From: Bacillota bacterium
GTDB taxonomy: Bacteria > Bacillota > Clostridia > Christensenellales > SZUA-584
Reading direction: 5' to 3'
DNA: 27,609 bases
Assembly: GCA_023436525.1 (NCBI GenBank)
Contig: JAEZIW010000010.1
Location: 1 to 27,609, forward strand
In this document: in pieces, positions 1-7,105 of the stretch
Position numbering within the stretch: the first letter of the stretch is position 1
How the letters are laid out: the number at the start of each line of letters is the position of its first letter
Notes under the pieces: generated by a model
Told to the model about the DNA's origin: nothing
The model's database searches: none
What the model saw: the letters and a program-made list of their open reading frames with translations, nothing else
Translations under genes and position numbers: made by a program

Positions 1-770
1 CTCATGACCAGTTCAATGCCGTTCCGGTCGAGCTTCCCTTCCTGTGCCGCTGTCTTAAGCCGCTGCGCCTGCGACAGTGATGGCGTGCAATCATCCTGAT
101 TCATGACATCCAGCAATTCAATTTGCAGCTCTTGCGGCAGGTATGAAAGCTCCACGGCAGGATTAAAAGCAATTTTCTTATCGTCCACCATCTGGAGCAG
201 GGGTGGAGTAAGCTCGGTGAGCCGGATGTAACGAGAAATCTGCTTTGCACTTTCACCTGTTTGGTTTGCTAAAATATCGCGAGACTTACCTTTCAGAAAA
301 TTGGGGTCAAGTTGACCACCATTTTCTTTGGATGGTCTACCGGCTTGTCTCCGCATAGCATCCAGCTTCATTCTAAATGCCTTGGCCTTCTCGCTGAATG
401 ATATAGTTTCGCGCTGGATGTTGCCGTCAACGACCAAAATGGTCGCTGCATCATCGTCGATCTCTCTAACAATGAGAGGAAGTGTTTCAACACCTGCCAG
501 CGTACTGGCCAGCTTGCGCCGGTGTCCTGAAAGCAGCTCATATCCGCCTTCTGCCCGTGGCCGAGCGATGCAGGGCGTATGTACACCAACGCGCTGTATA
601 CTCTCCACCATGTCCATCAGTTCAGCATCTTTACGGACGTGATATGGGTTATTTGCGAAGTCGTAAACCTCCGTAATGGGTATATTTAAGACCTGCTCGC
701 CCTGTTGCTGTTGTTCTGCTTGTCGGCTAGCCTCACTGCTGAACAAGTCATCGACTGATGTCAGCTTCAT
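1..770 (-). CDS. parB: ParB/Spo0J-family partition protein (partial, runs off left edge)
   Basis: Reading the minus strand from the ATG at 770 gives an open frame to the window edge (about 256 codons); the C-terminus is missing. The N-terminal ParB/sulfiredoxin-like nuclease domain covers roughly residues 28-120. It has the box-II-like motif GHRRKLAS (CTP/DNA-clamp region in this family) and an N-IQRE motif, followed by a helix-turn-helix stretch (SRDILANQTGESAKQISRYI). The insert RQAGRPSKENGGQ and the NPAVELSYLP segment resemble ParB proteins carried by clostridial integrative elements (recalled from the family, not searched). The start overlaps the 3' end of parA by 23 nt in another frame, so the two are probably translationally coupled. 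Inferred role: maintenance or segregation of the mobile element rather than chromosome partitioning. Confidence 0.9.
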   Translation of the reverse strand, partial: MKLTSVDDLFSSEASRQAEQQQQGEQVLNIPITEVYDFANNPYHVRKDAELMDMVESIQRVGVHTPCIARPRAEGGYELLSGHRRKLASTLAGVETLPLIVREIDDDAATILVVDGNIQRETISFSEKAKAFRMKLDAMRRQAGRPSKENGGQLDPNFLKGKSRDILANQTGESAKQISRYIRLTELTPPLLQMVDDKKIAFNPAVELSYLPQELQIELLDVMNQDDCTPSLSQAQRLKTAAQEGKLDRNGIELVM

Positions 771-1566
771 GTTTCTCACGTTGCTTGCCACCGCTTAATA
801 CCTCCTTCGTCAGCGCTTCATATGCCGCAGCCGCTTTACCATTCCGGTCATACTCGAAAATGCTTTTGCCTTCTGCACTTGTTTCCGCAGCTTTGATGGC
901 AAGCGGAATCTCCGTTTTAAAAACGCGCAGCTTGTCCCCGTAGTCTCGCCGCAGAACAAAGGAAATGTCTTTGGCGAAGTTGGTGCGGGTGTCCACCATA
1001 GTCAGCAGCGCACCTTCGATTCTCAGGTCGGGATTGATGTTCTTTTTGATACGGTTGATTGTCTGTAAAAGCTGCGACATTCCCTTTGCGGGTAAATAGT
1101 GCGCCTGAACAGGGATGATAACGCTATCGGCTGCAACAAGCGCGTTTACCGTAATCATGCCGAGAGAGGGCATACAGTCAATGAGAATAAAGTCGTAGTT
1201 CTTCTTTACCTCATTAACATAATTCCGCAGCACAATCTCACGGCTCATGGTATTGACCAGCGATACTTCCATAGCGGACAGCTCGATGTTTGCCGGCATG
1301 AGGTCAATGCCTTCAGCATGGTGCAGAATACCCTCTCCAGGCTCGATGGGCTCGTCCATGATGATTTTGGTCATGAGGGTAGCGAGAGTAACCGGCAGCT
1401 TGTCGGGCTCGTTCCAACCAAGGCTATCAGTAAGATTGCCTTGGGCGTCTGCGTCCACCAGCAGCACCTTTTTACCTTGCCGCGCTAACCCGATGCCGAG
1501 GTTGACGGCAGTTGTTGTTTTGCCAACGCCACCCTTTTGGTTGGCAAGGGCGATGATTTTTGACAT
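748..1566 (-). CDS. parA: ParA/Soj-type partition ATPase
   Basis: A 272-residue P-loop ATPase of the MinD/ParA family. The deviant Walker A motif KGGVGKTT spans residues 11-18, with the signature lysine at K11. A Walker-B-like segment (YDFILIDCMPSLG) and the late motif VIIPVQAHYLPAKGM are typical of small Soj-type ParA without an N-terminal DNA-binding domain. The ATG at 1566 is chosen because AGGAGG lies 8 nt upstream on the minus strand; the frame stays open to 1623 but that start has no ribosome site and adds a non-homologous leader. It forms an operon with parB, overlapping it by 23 nt. Known role of the family: ATP-dependent positioning of DNA-bound ParB. Here it probably serves the integrated element. 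Base composition is like the host and unlike the AT-rich cargo that follows. Confidence 0.93.
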   Translation of the reverse strand: MSKIIALANQKGGVGKTTTAVNLGIGLARQGKKVLLVDADAQGNLTDSLGWNEPDKLPVTLATLMTKIIMDEPIEPGEGILHHAEGIDLMPANIELSAMEVSLVNTMSREIVLRNYVNEVKKNYDFILIDCMPSLGMITVNALVAADSVIIPVQAHYLPAKGMSQLLQTINRIKKNINPDLRIEGALLTMVDTRTNFAKDISFVLRRDYGDKLRVFKTEIPLAIKAAETSAEGKSIFEYDRNGKAAAAYEALTKEVLSGGKQREKHEADISR

Positions 1567-1678
1567 ACATAATTCCTCCTCTATATGCTTTGGTAACCTT
1601 TTTTTGAGTATAAAAAAAGACACAGAATTATTTTATTTAATTAGTATCTTTCTTAAGACTTATGTTCTAATTAAAAAA

Positions 1679-2620
1679 TCATTTATGTAATAACATTTCA
1701 CAATTTGAATACGAGGGAAAGGTTTTAATTGCTTTTTCAACAAGTCCTAAAATGATATCTGTATCAGTACAACGTGATATTGTGGATACTATTAATTTTT
1801 CTTTTGGGCAAAAGACGCAACATTGCCCGTCTTTTCCATCAGCATAGAAGATATCAGAATTTGTTTTCCAAGTACCAGAGCCATATCGGACCTTTTTTAA
1901 CAAATTTAGATTTGAATGAGTTTCGTAGGGTAGTACTCCGCTATTGAAGATTCTATTTAGAGACGCCTCTGGTATAATTTTTTTACCATTAAAAAAGCCA
2001 TGGTTTAATATTAATGAGGCGATCGATAAGTAATCTTGATGACACATGAACAGATTGCTAGCTCCAAACACTATTCCGTTTTGACAAGTATTCCATATAT
2101 AATTTTTAACACCAATTTTATATAGTAGTTTTCTATTTAAATAGTCATCAAGTTTTTGATGACATAACTTTTGAATTATTGCTGACAAGATATAATAGCA
2201 AGCATTATTATACAAAAAAACTTCACCCGGTTTGTTTGACAAAGGGTATGAGAAAATATACTTTAAGAAGTCTTTCTCCTTAATGTTTTTGCATGGAAAT
2301 CCATTAAGCAACTGTTTATTCATACCTAATGACATTTCTAGTAGATTCTTAATGCTTGCATCATTCCAACTATAATAATTATTATTAAATGAGTAATTAG
2401 GGAAAAATTTTGAGATTGAATCCTCCAAAGCAAATAATCCGTCACTTTCAGCAAATCCGCATGCTATTTCAACAAGCATTTTGCTTAAAGAACGTAAATT
2501 ATAGCGTCCATTGTTGTCTAGCTCTTTTACAATCATGTTCTCATTTTTAGTAATAAGTATTGAAACAACAGAAGTGCCTTTTATCAAATCGTCTATTATT
2601 TTTGCAACAGAATCTCTCAT
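1679..2620 (-). CDS. Serine beta-lactamase-like (S12/class C fold) hydrolase, cytoplasmic
   Basis: A 313-residue protein with the three-motif layout of the beta-lactamase/PBP class C superfamily. The SxxK tetrad is S44-L-S-K47, the YxN motif is Y137-N-N139, and a late glycine-rich strand (DGKDGQ) sits where KTG/HxG normally lies. No signal peptide or membrane segment is visible, so it should act in the cytoplasm, which is unusual because most relatives act on cell wall or periplasmic substrates. Esterase, amidase, D-aminopeptidase or transacylase activity on a small molecule is possible; the substrate cannot be read from sequence. It is the last gene of the AT-rich cargo operon. Its ATG overlaps the stop of the upstream gene (ATGA, 2617-2620), so translation is coupled. 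The C-terminus ends 112 bp before parA. Confidence 0.72.
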   Translation of the reverse strand: MRDSVAKIIDDLIKGTSVVSILITKNENMIVKELDNNGRYNLRSLSKMLVEIACGFAESDGLFALEDSISKFFPNYSFNNNYYSWNDASIKNLLEMSLGMNKQLLNGFPCKNIKEKDFLKYIFSYPLSNKPGEVFLYNNACYYILSAIIQKLCHQKLDDYLNRKLLYKIGVKNYIWNTCQNGIVFGASNLFMCHQDYLSIASLILNHGFFNGKKIIPEASLNRIFNSGVLPYETHSNLNLLKKVRYGSGTWKTNSDIFYADGKDGQCCVFCPKEKLIVSTISRCTDTDIILGLVEKAIKTFPSYSNCEMLLHK

Positions 2621-3768
2621 TTGTCCCGTCTTCTTTTTAAATACTTTTTATGCTCTTTCTTTAACTTATATAGATATTCCTTATTCTCGGAACGTGTTGC
2701 ACATTCATATGCTTTTGTATATACGATTAGCTCCTCATTATCAAGCTTTTCCCAAGTAGTGTCACTATATACATTATCAACATCTATCATTTTAATCAAT
2801 AAATCTATGTAATCAATTGAGATTCTTATAAGACGCTCGGAGCGTCCATAATGCTCACATTCTTTAATTCCTAATAAATATGTTTTCTTAGCCTCTTTCA
2901 GTTTTTCCGGTCTATTATAATTTGCATAGATATCACCAATCAAATCAAATGTTTTAACATAGCGATCCATATCGCTGGTTGCTTCGCTTGAAAACACATC
3001 TTGGACACCTTGTGCAATTTGCAAAGCCCTTTCTGGAGCATCATCAATTAATGTCTTAGCATACGCATAATCAAATTCCGCAACTGAATGTATATATTTA
3101 TTTTGATCTTTGAAAGACTCCTTATATTGCGTACTTTCGAGTAAAAGCCTAGCTTGTTTTTCGGCTTTATCTCTTCCTGTATAGTCACCAACACTATCTA
3201 GGATTCCAATTAAGTGTCGATATCCTTTAATGGCCAAAGTTGTATTAATTTTTTTAGCTACTTCGATTCCTTCTGATATCTTTTCTTGTGCCAAATCTAT
3301 ATTGTTTAGTTGATAGGCTGTCCAGCCTAAGTCATCAATAAGGGTTTTTGCCTTGATATAGCCTACCAATAGATTCTCATCATTAATTCGAATGAATTTA
3401 TCATCGGGTAAATAATCGCAAGCTTGCTTAATCAGTTCACCTAACTCATGTCTCAGTGAGTTCCTACCGCTTAAATGCAAAGGCCGACTCAATGGATAAC
3501 CAAGCCGTATAACTTGCATCCAATTACCAGCTTGAAGTTCAACCTTCATAATATTAATAATATCGCATTTGCTTTTTGTTCTATAAGAAAACACTATATA
3601 ATACGTCAAGAGTATGGCCAACAAAGAAAAGAAAATAGCTGTCCAAAGAAAATTGTTTGTTAATATTGCACTTATAATTGCACCAATTGTTGCACCACCA
3701 ATCCAATCAACGATTCGCTTGAAAACATTTTTTGCTTCTTCGCTTTTAAATTGCTGAGGAATTTTCAT
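2617..3768 (-). CDS. Membrane-anchored helical-repeat (TPR-like) protein
   Basis: A 383-residue protein. Two hydrophobic segments at about residues 23-38 and 41-61 form an N-terminal membrane hairpin. The remainder, about residues 70-383, is all-helical, with repeated A/L/Y-rich helix pairs such as the stretch around GWTAYQLNNIDLAQEKISEG and later YANYNRPEKLKEAKKTYLLG. This looks like a tetratricopeptide solenoid facing the cytoplasm. No catalytic motif is seen. The ATG at 3768 has AGAGGGG 6 nt upstream. It starts 11 bp after the NIS-synthetase-like gene and overlaps the next gene by 4 nt. A scaffold or sensor role that tethers the soluble enzymes of the operon to the membrane is an inference. 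Composition is AT-rich like the whole cargo. Confidence 0.65.
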   Translation of the reverse strand: MKIPQQFKSEEAKNVFKRIVDWIGGATIGAIISAILTNNFLWTAIFFSLLAILLTYYIVFSYRTKSKCDIINIMKVELQAGNWMQVIRLGYPLSRPLHLSGRNSLRHELGELIKQACDYLPDDKFIRINDENLLVGYIKAKTLIDDLGWTAYQLNNIDLAQEKISEGIEVAKKINTTLAIKGYRHLIGILDSVGDYTGRDKAEKQARLLLESTQYKESFKDQNKYIHSVAEFDYAYAKTLIDDAPERALQIAQGVQDVFSSEATSDMDRYVKTFDLIGDIYANYNRPEKLKEAKKTYLLGIKECEHYGRSERLIRISIDYIDLLIKMIDVDNVYSDTTWEKLDNEELIVYTKAYECATRSENKEYLYKLKKEHKKYLKRRRDK

Positions 3769-3779
3769 AACACACCCCT

Positions 3780-4991
3780 CTATCGATACTTTGGATTTTT
3801 AATCTCTATATATGGTCTTTCAATGTTGGTTCTATCAATGAGAACATTCTCAAATTTATACCACATGCCATTATCGGGGAAAAAATTAGTTAAATATTCT
3901 CCATATTTTTTGTTAACATAATTCTTGATTTCATATTCTAGTTGGCCTTTTTCAAAAAATCTATATTGGACAAGGGATTCAATAATTTGATCAAAAAAAT
4001 ATTCTCCTAGTTTATGATCAAACATAAAGCTATGTTTGATTTTGTAGTTATACTGGGTTTCGTCTATGCATTTAAACGGATAGCTCTGAAAACTGGTTGA
4101 CAGCCCCAAATTCATACAAATTGAGAGGTCCTTATCAAAAGACTCTAAATCTCTAAGAATAATACTTAAGATGTCGAAATTAGAATCAAAACCAATGAGA
4201 AAATTTTGCGAATGCATCTCTGGATGTATTCCACCTTTAATAATGCAGAAGAAATAGCAATCTATAATTGGAAAAAACAATTGTTCTAGTATAAAAGATT
4301 TAACACTCTTTTTTTGATTTAGTATTTGAATAATTATTGGAATATCATTATTTTGTTGATCAGAAGAAAATAGCGAAAATGCCGGAACTATTGCATGTAT
4401 TCCTTTGGTATTCTTACCTTTGGGTATGGAGTCTCTAATTACATATCCAATATCGCCATCTGGATGCTTATAAAGCTTACCACCTTTTTCAGGAAAAAAA
4501 GAAAATGTCGAAGGTGCGTCAGGACTTTTTAATAAGTTAGAGAGTATTTTAGTTATTTCTATACTTGAATTAATGTGCTCAACTCGCAATTCGCGAGTAA
4601 TACGCCCTAATATCCCAGGATAAAACATTTTAATGTAATAATCACAACCATTTACTTTTACAGTACGCGAACTTGATGTTGGGAATACGGGGATATCCGT
4701 TTGCATAATTTTGTAGGGCGTTGTATGTTTTGTCCAGTCAGGATGAACAAAGATATAATCATCTTGTATTGTATCATAAATATATTCAAATGTTGGAATT
4801 TCCCCAAAGGATAAAAATGAACTTTTAGAATCTACAAGAGCGCAAATATTAAACTGCTCAGTGTAGAGCGGACATGTTTCTTTAGATACGATATTTTTAA
4901 AAGAAAACTTACTTGGAGATCCGTCATTCACCAACCGTTCCATATATGAAAGTGCAGAGTCTGGGGTGCCTAGGATTTTGACTAGTTTCAT
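3780..4991 (-). CDS. IucA/IucC-like (NIS synthetase family) protein, N-terminally short
   Basis: 403 residues with a pattern matching NRPS-independent siderophore synthetases. A VHPDW segment (residues 82-86) sits where the family has HPWQ. SSSRT (106-110) matches the S-x-RT nucleotide-binding motif. A YIK lysine (K121) is followed by an ITRELR arginine (R136). HSQN (260-263) matches HxQN, RDL (280-282) matches the following RD motif, and a NP near the C-terminus matches the family's usual NPL ending. Family enzymes adenylate a carboxylate, typically citrate, and form an amide or ester. Only about 80 residues precede VHPDW, so the usual N-terminal region with HPxHPxxK is absent; the protein is about 180 residues shorter than typical members. 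No transporter or other siderophore gene is near. The start overlaps the preceding stop (ATGA), with AAAGGTG upstream. The assignment rests on motifs read by eye. Confidence 0.6.
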   Translation of the reverse strand: MKLVKILGTPDSALSYMERLVNDGSPSKFSFKNIVSKETCPLYTEQFNICALVDSKSSFLSFGEIPTFEYIYDTIQDDYIFVHPDWTKHTTPYKIMQTDIPVFPTSSSRTVKVNGCDYYIKMFYPGILGRITRELRVEHINSSIEITKILSNLLKSPDAPSTFSFFPEKGGKLYKHPDGDIGYVIRDSIPKGKNTKGIHAIVPAFSLFSSDQQNNDIPIIIQILNQKKSVKSFILEQLFFPIIDCYFFCIIKGGIHPEMHSQNFLIGFDSNFDILSIILRDLESFDKDLSICMNLGLSTSFQSYPFKCIDETQYNYKIKHSFMFDHKLGEYFFDQIIESLVQYRFFEKGQLEYEIKNYVNKKYGEYLTNFFPDNGMWYKFENVLIDRTNIERPYIEIKNPKYR

Positions 4992-5647
4992 CGTAACACC
5001 TTTATTAAATCTTTAGTCGGAGAATTACATAGAATAATTTGTTCTGAGTCAATAAGATAAATATTGCCCAAATCGCAGTCAACTCTTCCATAAAAATTTA
5101 CTGGATAGTTATAATAGGTTCTAGCAAAATTAATCATTACAGCAGTTAACGAAGAATGATGTAAGACAAATATCTTTAAATCTTCAGATTCATCTTTTAA
5201 TATTGAATTAATACATGTATTTACTCTAAGCTCAAAATCTCGTTTATCTTCTCTTTCATGGACCTTAACAAAATCGTATGAACTATATAATCCAGATCGG
5301 AATAATTTAAGTTGTTTCATGAAAAGCGGATTTTCTATTAGCGCTTCTTTTTCATTTTTACCTAATAAAGAGCCACTATTATTGGATCGCAATTCATCAT
5401 AAGACTTAATTCCAACTTTAAGAGCATTGGTAATATATTGAGCTGTCATAATTGATCGAATAGAATTTGCACAATATATGTTATTTACTTTAAGTGACTC
5501 GGATTCTACATAGGCTTTTATATCTTTTGCAATACTTGTCCCTTTTATCCTGCCTTTAGTAGTAAGTTGTTCAGAATCATATATTGAAGAGAAAGCCTTA
5601 TTCTTATTTTTTTCAGACTCTAAATGTCTTAATATTAATATCTTCAA
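4988..5647 (-). CDS. Histidine phosphatase (phosphoglycerate-mutase-like) family protein
   Basis: A 219-residue protein of the histidine phosphatase clan. The N-terminal phospho-acceptor motif appears as LRHLES (R7-H8), where the family usually has RHGE(T). An LTTKG segment, a SxR-xxxTA segment (SIRSIMTAQY) and the late second histidine (VLHHSS) occur in the expected order. Known members remove phosphate from sugars, nucleotides, phosphoproteins or small molecules; the substrate here is unknown. The TTG at 5647 is preferred because GGAG lies 7 nt upstream; an in-frame TTG at 5665 abuts the Nudix stop codon and lacks spacing. It lies 18 bp behind the Nudix gene and overlaps the NIS-synthetase-like gene by 4 nt, so it is the second gene of the cargo operon. 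Confidence 0.75.
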   Translation of the reverse strand: MKILILRHLESEKNKNKAFSSIYDSEQLTTKGRIKGTSIAKDIKAYVESESLKVNNIYCANSIRSIMTAQYITNALKVGIKSYDELRSNNSGSLLGKNEKEALIENPLFMKQLKLFRSGLYSSYDFVKVHEREDKRDFELRVNTCINSILKDESEDLKIFVLHHSSLTAVMINFARTYYNYPVNFYGRVDCDLGNIYLIDSEQIILCNSPTKDLIKVLR

Positions 5648-5665
5648 CGGAATTCTCCAATTCAA

Positions 5666-6304
5666 TTAAATACTAAGATAATAGTTTCCTTGAAAATACC
5701 TTTGCGCCATAATGAAGATTTTATAATAATATGAGTCTATTCTTGGTATAAACTGATTAAAGGTTATTGGCATATAATCTATAACATTTATCCCATTTCT
5801 TTTTCGTAATACCTTACATGTAACATTATCTATTTCTGAAGCACACAGACGTAAACCGTCTGAAATTTCTATTTCAACAAGTCCTGCAACCTCTCCGTCT
5901 TGGAGTCTATAATCTTCAATAGGAGTATCATTATGAAGCAAATATACTTGTGCAAATTCTTTGTTTATCTGATTCTTATTTTCAGAAGCTGTAATTCTTA
6001 TTCCAAGATAGTACAGTTTCTCATATTCAACTACTAATCCAAGTTCTTCTTCTAATTCACGTAAGCCATCTTCTTTTGATTCTCCGGCTTTTAAATGTCC
6101 AGCAGCTGTAATATCTAATTTATTGGGTGCTACATCCTTTTCTTTATCTCTAATTTGAAAAAGAACATATTGCTTGTCCTCTTGTTTTCGAATAATCCAA
6201 CAATGGAACGTTTGATGCCAGTATCCTTGTTGATGCACTTCCTCTCGACTTGCTGTTCCAATCAGTTTCATCTTACTATCAAATACATCCAACATTTCAC
6301 TCAT
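5666..6304 (-). CDS. Nudix hydrolase
   Basis: A 212-residue protein with a Nudix box at about residues 69-90. It contains G69, E75, R82-E83, E86-E87 and G89. The spacing between E75 and R82 is one residue shorter than the canonical GX5EX7RE pattern. The N-terminal half (HQQGYWHQTFHCWII) resembles the isopentenyl-diphosphate-isomerase/YfcD-like Nudix subgroup. Members hydrolyse nucleoside diphosphates linked to another moiety, or isomerise IPP; the substrate cannot be deduced. The C-terminal extension (about 145-212) lacks a recognisable domain. The ATG at 6304 has AGGAG 8 nt upstream. It is the first gene of the five-gene cargo operon, behind a promoter at 6378-6406. Confidence 0.85.
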   Translation of the reverse strand: MSEMLDVFDSKMKLIGTASREEVHQQGYWHQTFHCWIIRKQEDKQYVLFQIRDKEKDVAPNKLDITAAGHLKAGESKEDGLRELEEELGLVVEYEKLYYLGIRITASENKNQINKEFAQVYLLHNDTPIEDYRLQDGEVAGLVEIEISDGLRLCASEIDNVTCKVLRKRNGINVIDYMPITFNQFIPRIDSYYYKIFIMAQRYFQGNYYLSI

Positions 6305-6377
6305 TTGAGACGCTCCTAAAATAATATATTATTGAGATTTTTGTCTAATTATAAAGAAATATATAACATTAATAGCT

Positions 6378-6406
6378 ATTATAAACCACAAAAATAGAAA
6401 TGTCAT
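6378..6406 (-). promoter_or_regulatory. Sigma-A-type promoter of the cargo operon
   Basis: On the minus strand ATGACA (-35, 6401-6406) is separated by 17 bp from a perfect TATAAT (-10, 6378-6383). The Nudix start lies about 70 bp downstream. This is the only strong promoter seen ahead of the five cargo genes. Confidence 0.7.
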
Positions 6407-6449
6407 GAGAAATATAGAATTTAATTATAATCGCAGAGACTATATTCTA

Positions 6450-6483
6450 TATAAACAAAAGATGCCACCTTTTTGGCAGCATC
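6450..6483 (-). terminator. Rho-independent terminator ahead of the cargo promoter
   Basis: On the minus strand GATGCTGCC and GGTGGCATC pair over 9 bp (two G-U pairs) around an AAAAA loop, followed by TTTTGTTT. It is a good hairpin only when read on the minus strand. No minus-strand gene lies to its right within the element, so it would stop transcripts entering from the attachment site, or from the other element end in the circular form (inference). Confidence 0.6.
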
Positions 6484-6710
6484 CTTTACGGATCTCGAAT
6501 TGACACCCTTGCAAATTAGCTGGACTTGTGATCGGACTTTTTTCGTGATTCTGCTAATAATCTGCTAATAAGAGCCCAAAAAACGGGGTAAAACAGGCAA
6601 TATTGCGCAATACCAAATAACAAACGAATCGCGAGAAAACCCAGTATTCATGCGGGTTCTGGGGCATTGTACACTACAAGGCAATACCCCGAAAAAATCG
6701 TCAGTTTAAA
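6484..6710. other. Element terminus next to the attachment site (non-coding)
   Basis: There is no gene here. It contains a tandem direct repeat CTGCTAATAA at 6551-6560 and 6562-6571 (11-bp period), GGACTT twice near 6524-6541, a palindrome ATTGCGCAAT near 6600-6610, and an inverted repeat GGGG-x-ATTG / CAAT-x-CCCC at 6661-6690. Such arm-type repeats beside a tRNA core are typical of tyrosine recombinase and excisionase binding regions. Which protein binds here is inference. Confidence 0.5.
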
Positions 6711-6755
6711 CTCCTAAGCGAAAGGCCGCGCGTTCGAGTCGCGCCGGGAACGCCA
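6711..6755 (+). tRNA. tRNA-Arg(CCU) 3' half, attachment-site remnant
   Basis: The segment starts in the anticodon loop (CTCCTAA, anticodon CCT at 6713-6715). It continues with the 3' anticodon strand GCGAA, a 5-nt variable loop, the T arm (GCGCG-TTCGAGT-CGCGC, 6728-6744), the acceptor 3' strand CGGGAAC, discriminator G and encoded CCA (6753-6755). The bases before it do not complete the anticodon stem, and no D arm or 5' acceptor strand is present, so this is not a functional tRNA. It is the duplicated 3' half expected where an element integrated into tRNA-Arg. The intact copy should lie at the other end of the element. Confidence 0.8.
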
Positions 6756-6756
6756 G

Positions 6757-6789
6757 AAACCCCGTTGTGAAGCCACTTTCGGGGTTTTT
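6757..6789 (+). terminator. Terminator of the original tRNA-Arg gene
   Basis: AAACCCCG and CGGGGTTT form an 8-bp stem around a 15-nt loop, followed by a T run. It sits directly after the CCA, marking native chromosome 3' flank. Confidence 0.8.
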
Positions 6790-6828
6790 ATTTACCCATA
6801 AAGTATCAATTAGAAATCTTTTTCATAC

Positions 6829-6853
6829 GAAAAAAGCGGCTGGTCAGCCGCCT
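6829..6853 (-). terminator. Rho-independent terminator after the uppP-DUF378 operon
   Basis: On the minus strand a GCGGCT/AGCCGC stem with a 4-nt loop is followed by TTTTTT. It lies 16 bp after the DUF378 stop and faces the tRNA terminator. Confidence 0.8.
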
Positions 6854-6869
6854 TTCCTGTATTCTATCT

Positions 6870-7067
6870 TTACTTGTCTCTGTGTTTGACTCTGGGTACC
6901 AACATGATTGCCCATAATCCGGCAAGGCCCACCAGTGCATATATAATTCTGGAGACAATTGCCGCCTGGCCGCCAAAGATTGCGGCAACGAGATCGAACT
7001 GGAAAAACCCTATAAGGCCCCAATTGATGGCGCCGATTATAACCAGTATCATTGCTAAGACATTCAA
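6870..7067 (-). CDS. DUF378 small membrane protein
   Basis: A 65-residue hydrophobic protein with two transmembrane helices. The conserved DUF378 core reads VIIGAINWGLIGFFQFDLVA, then an FGG, and a second helix RIIYALVGLAGLW. Function is unknown for the family. The TTG at 7067 is taken as the start because GGAG lies 9 nt upstream; a TTG at 7076 is in frame but touches the ribosome site. It is the last gene of the minus-strand operon, 38 bp after the small 89-residue ORF, and is followed by a clear terminator. Confidence 0.82.
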   Translation of the reverse strand: MNVLAMILVIIGAINWGLIGFFQFDLVAAIFGGQAAIVSRIIYALVGLAGLWAIMLVPRVKHRDK

Positions 7068-7105
7068 GCAAATCAACTCCTTTCGCGTTTATTATCCGCA
7101 AAACA

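Noticed and set aside
368..589. Small minus- and plus-strand ORFs at 328-676
   Set aside because: They are other-frame shadows of the parB frame, which carries recognisable ParB motifs throughout.
748..1623. Longer ParA starting at 1623
   Set aside because: The extra 19 residues are not typical of ParA and have no ribosome site, whereas AGGAGG precedes the start at 1566.
3780..4991. Calling the cargo operon a siderophore locus
   Set aside because: No transporter, iron regulator box, hydroxylase or decarboxylase is seen and the NIS-like protein lacks its N-terminal region, so the product is left open.
6711..6755. A functional tRNA gene
   Set aside because: Only the 3' half is present; the 5' acceptor strand, D arm and 5' anticodon strand are missing.
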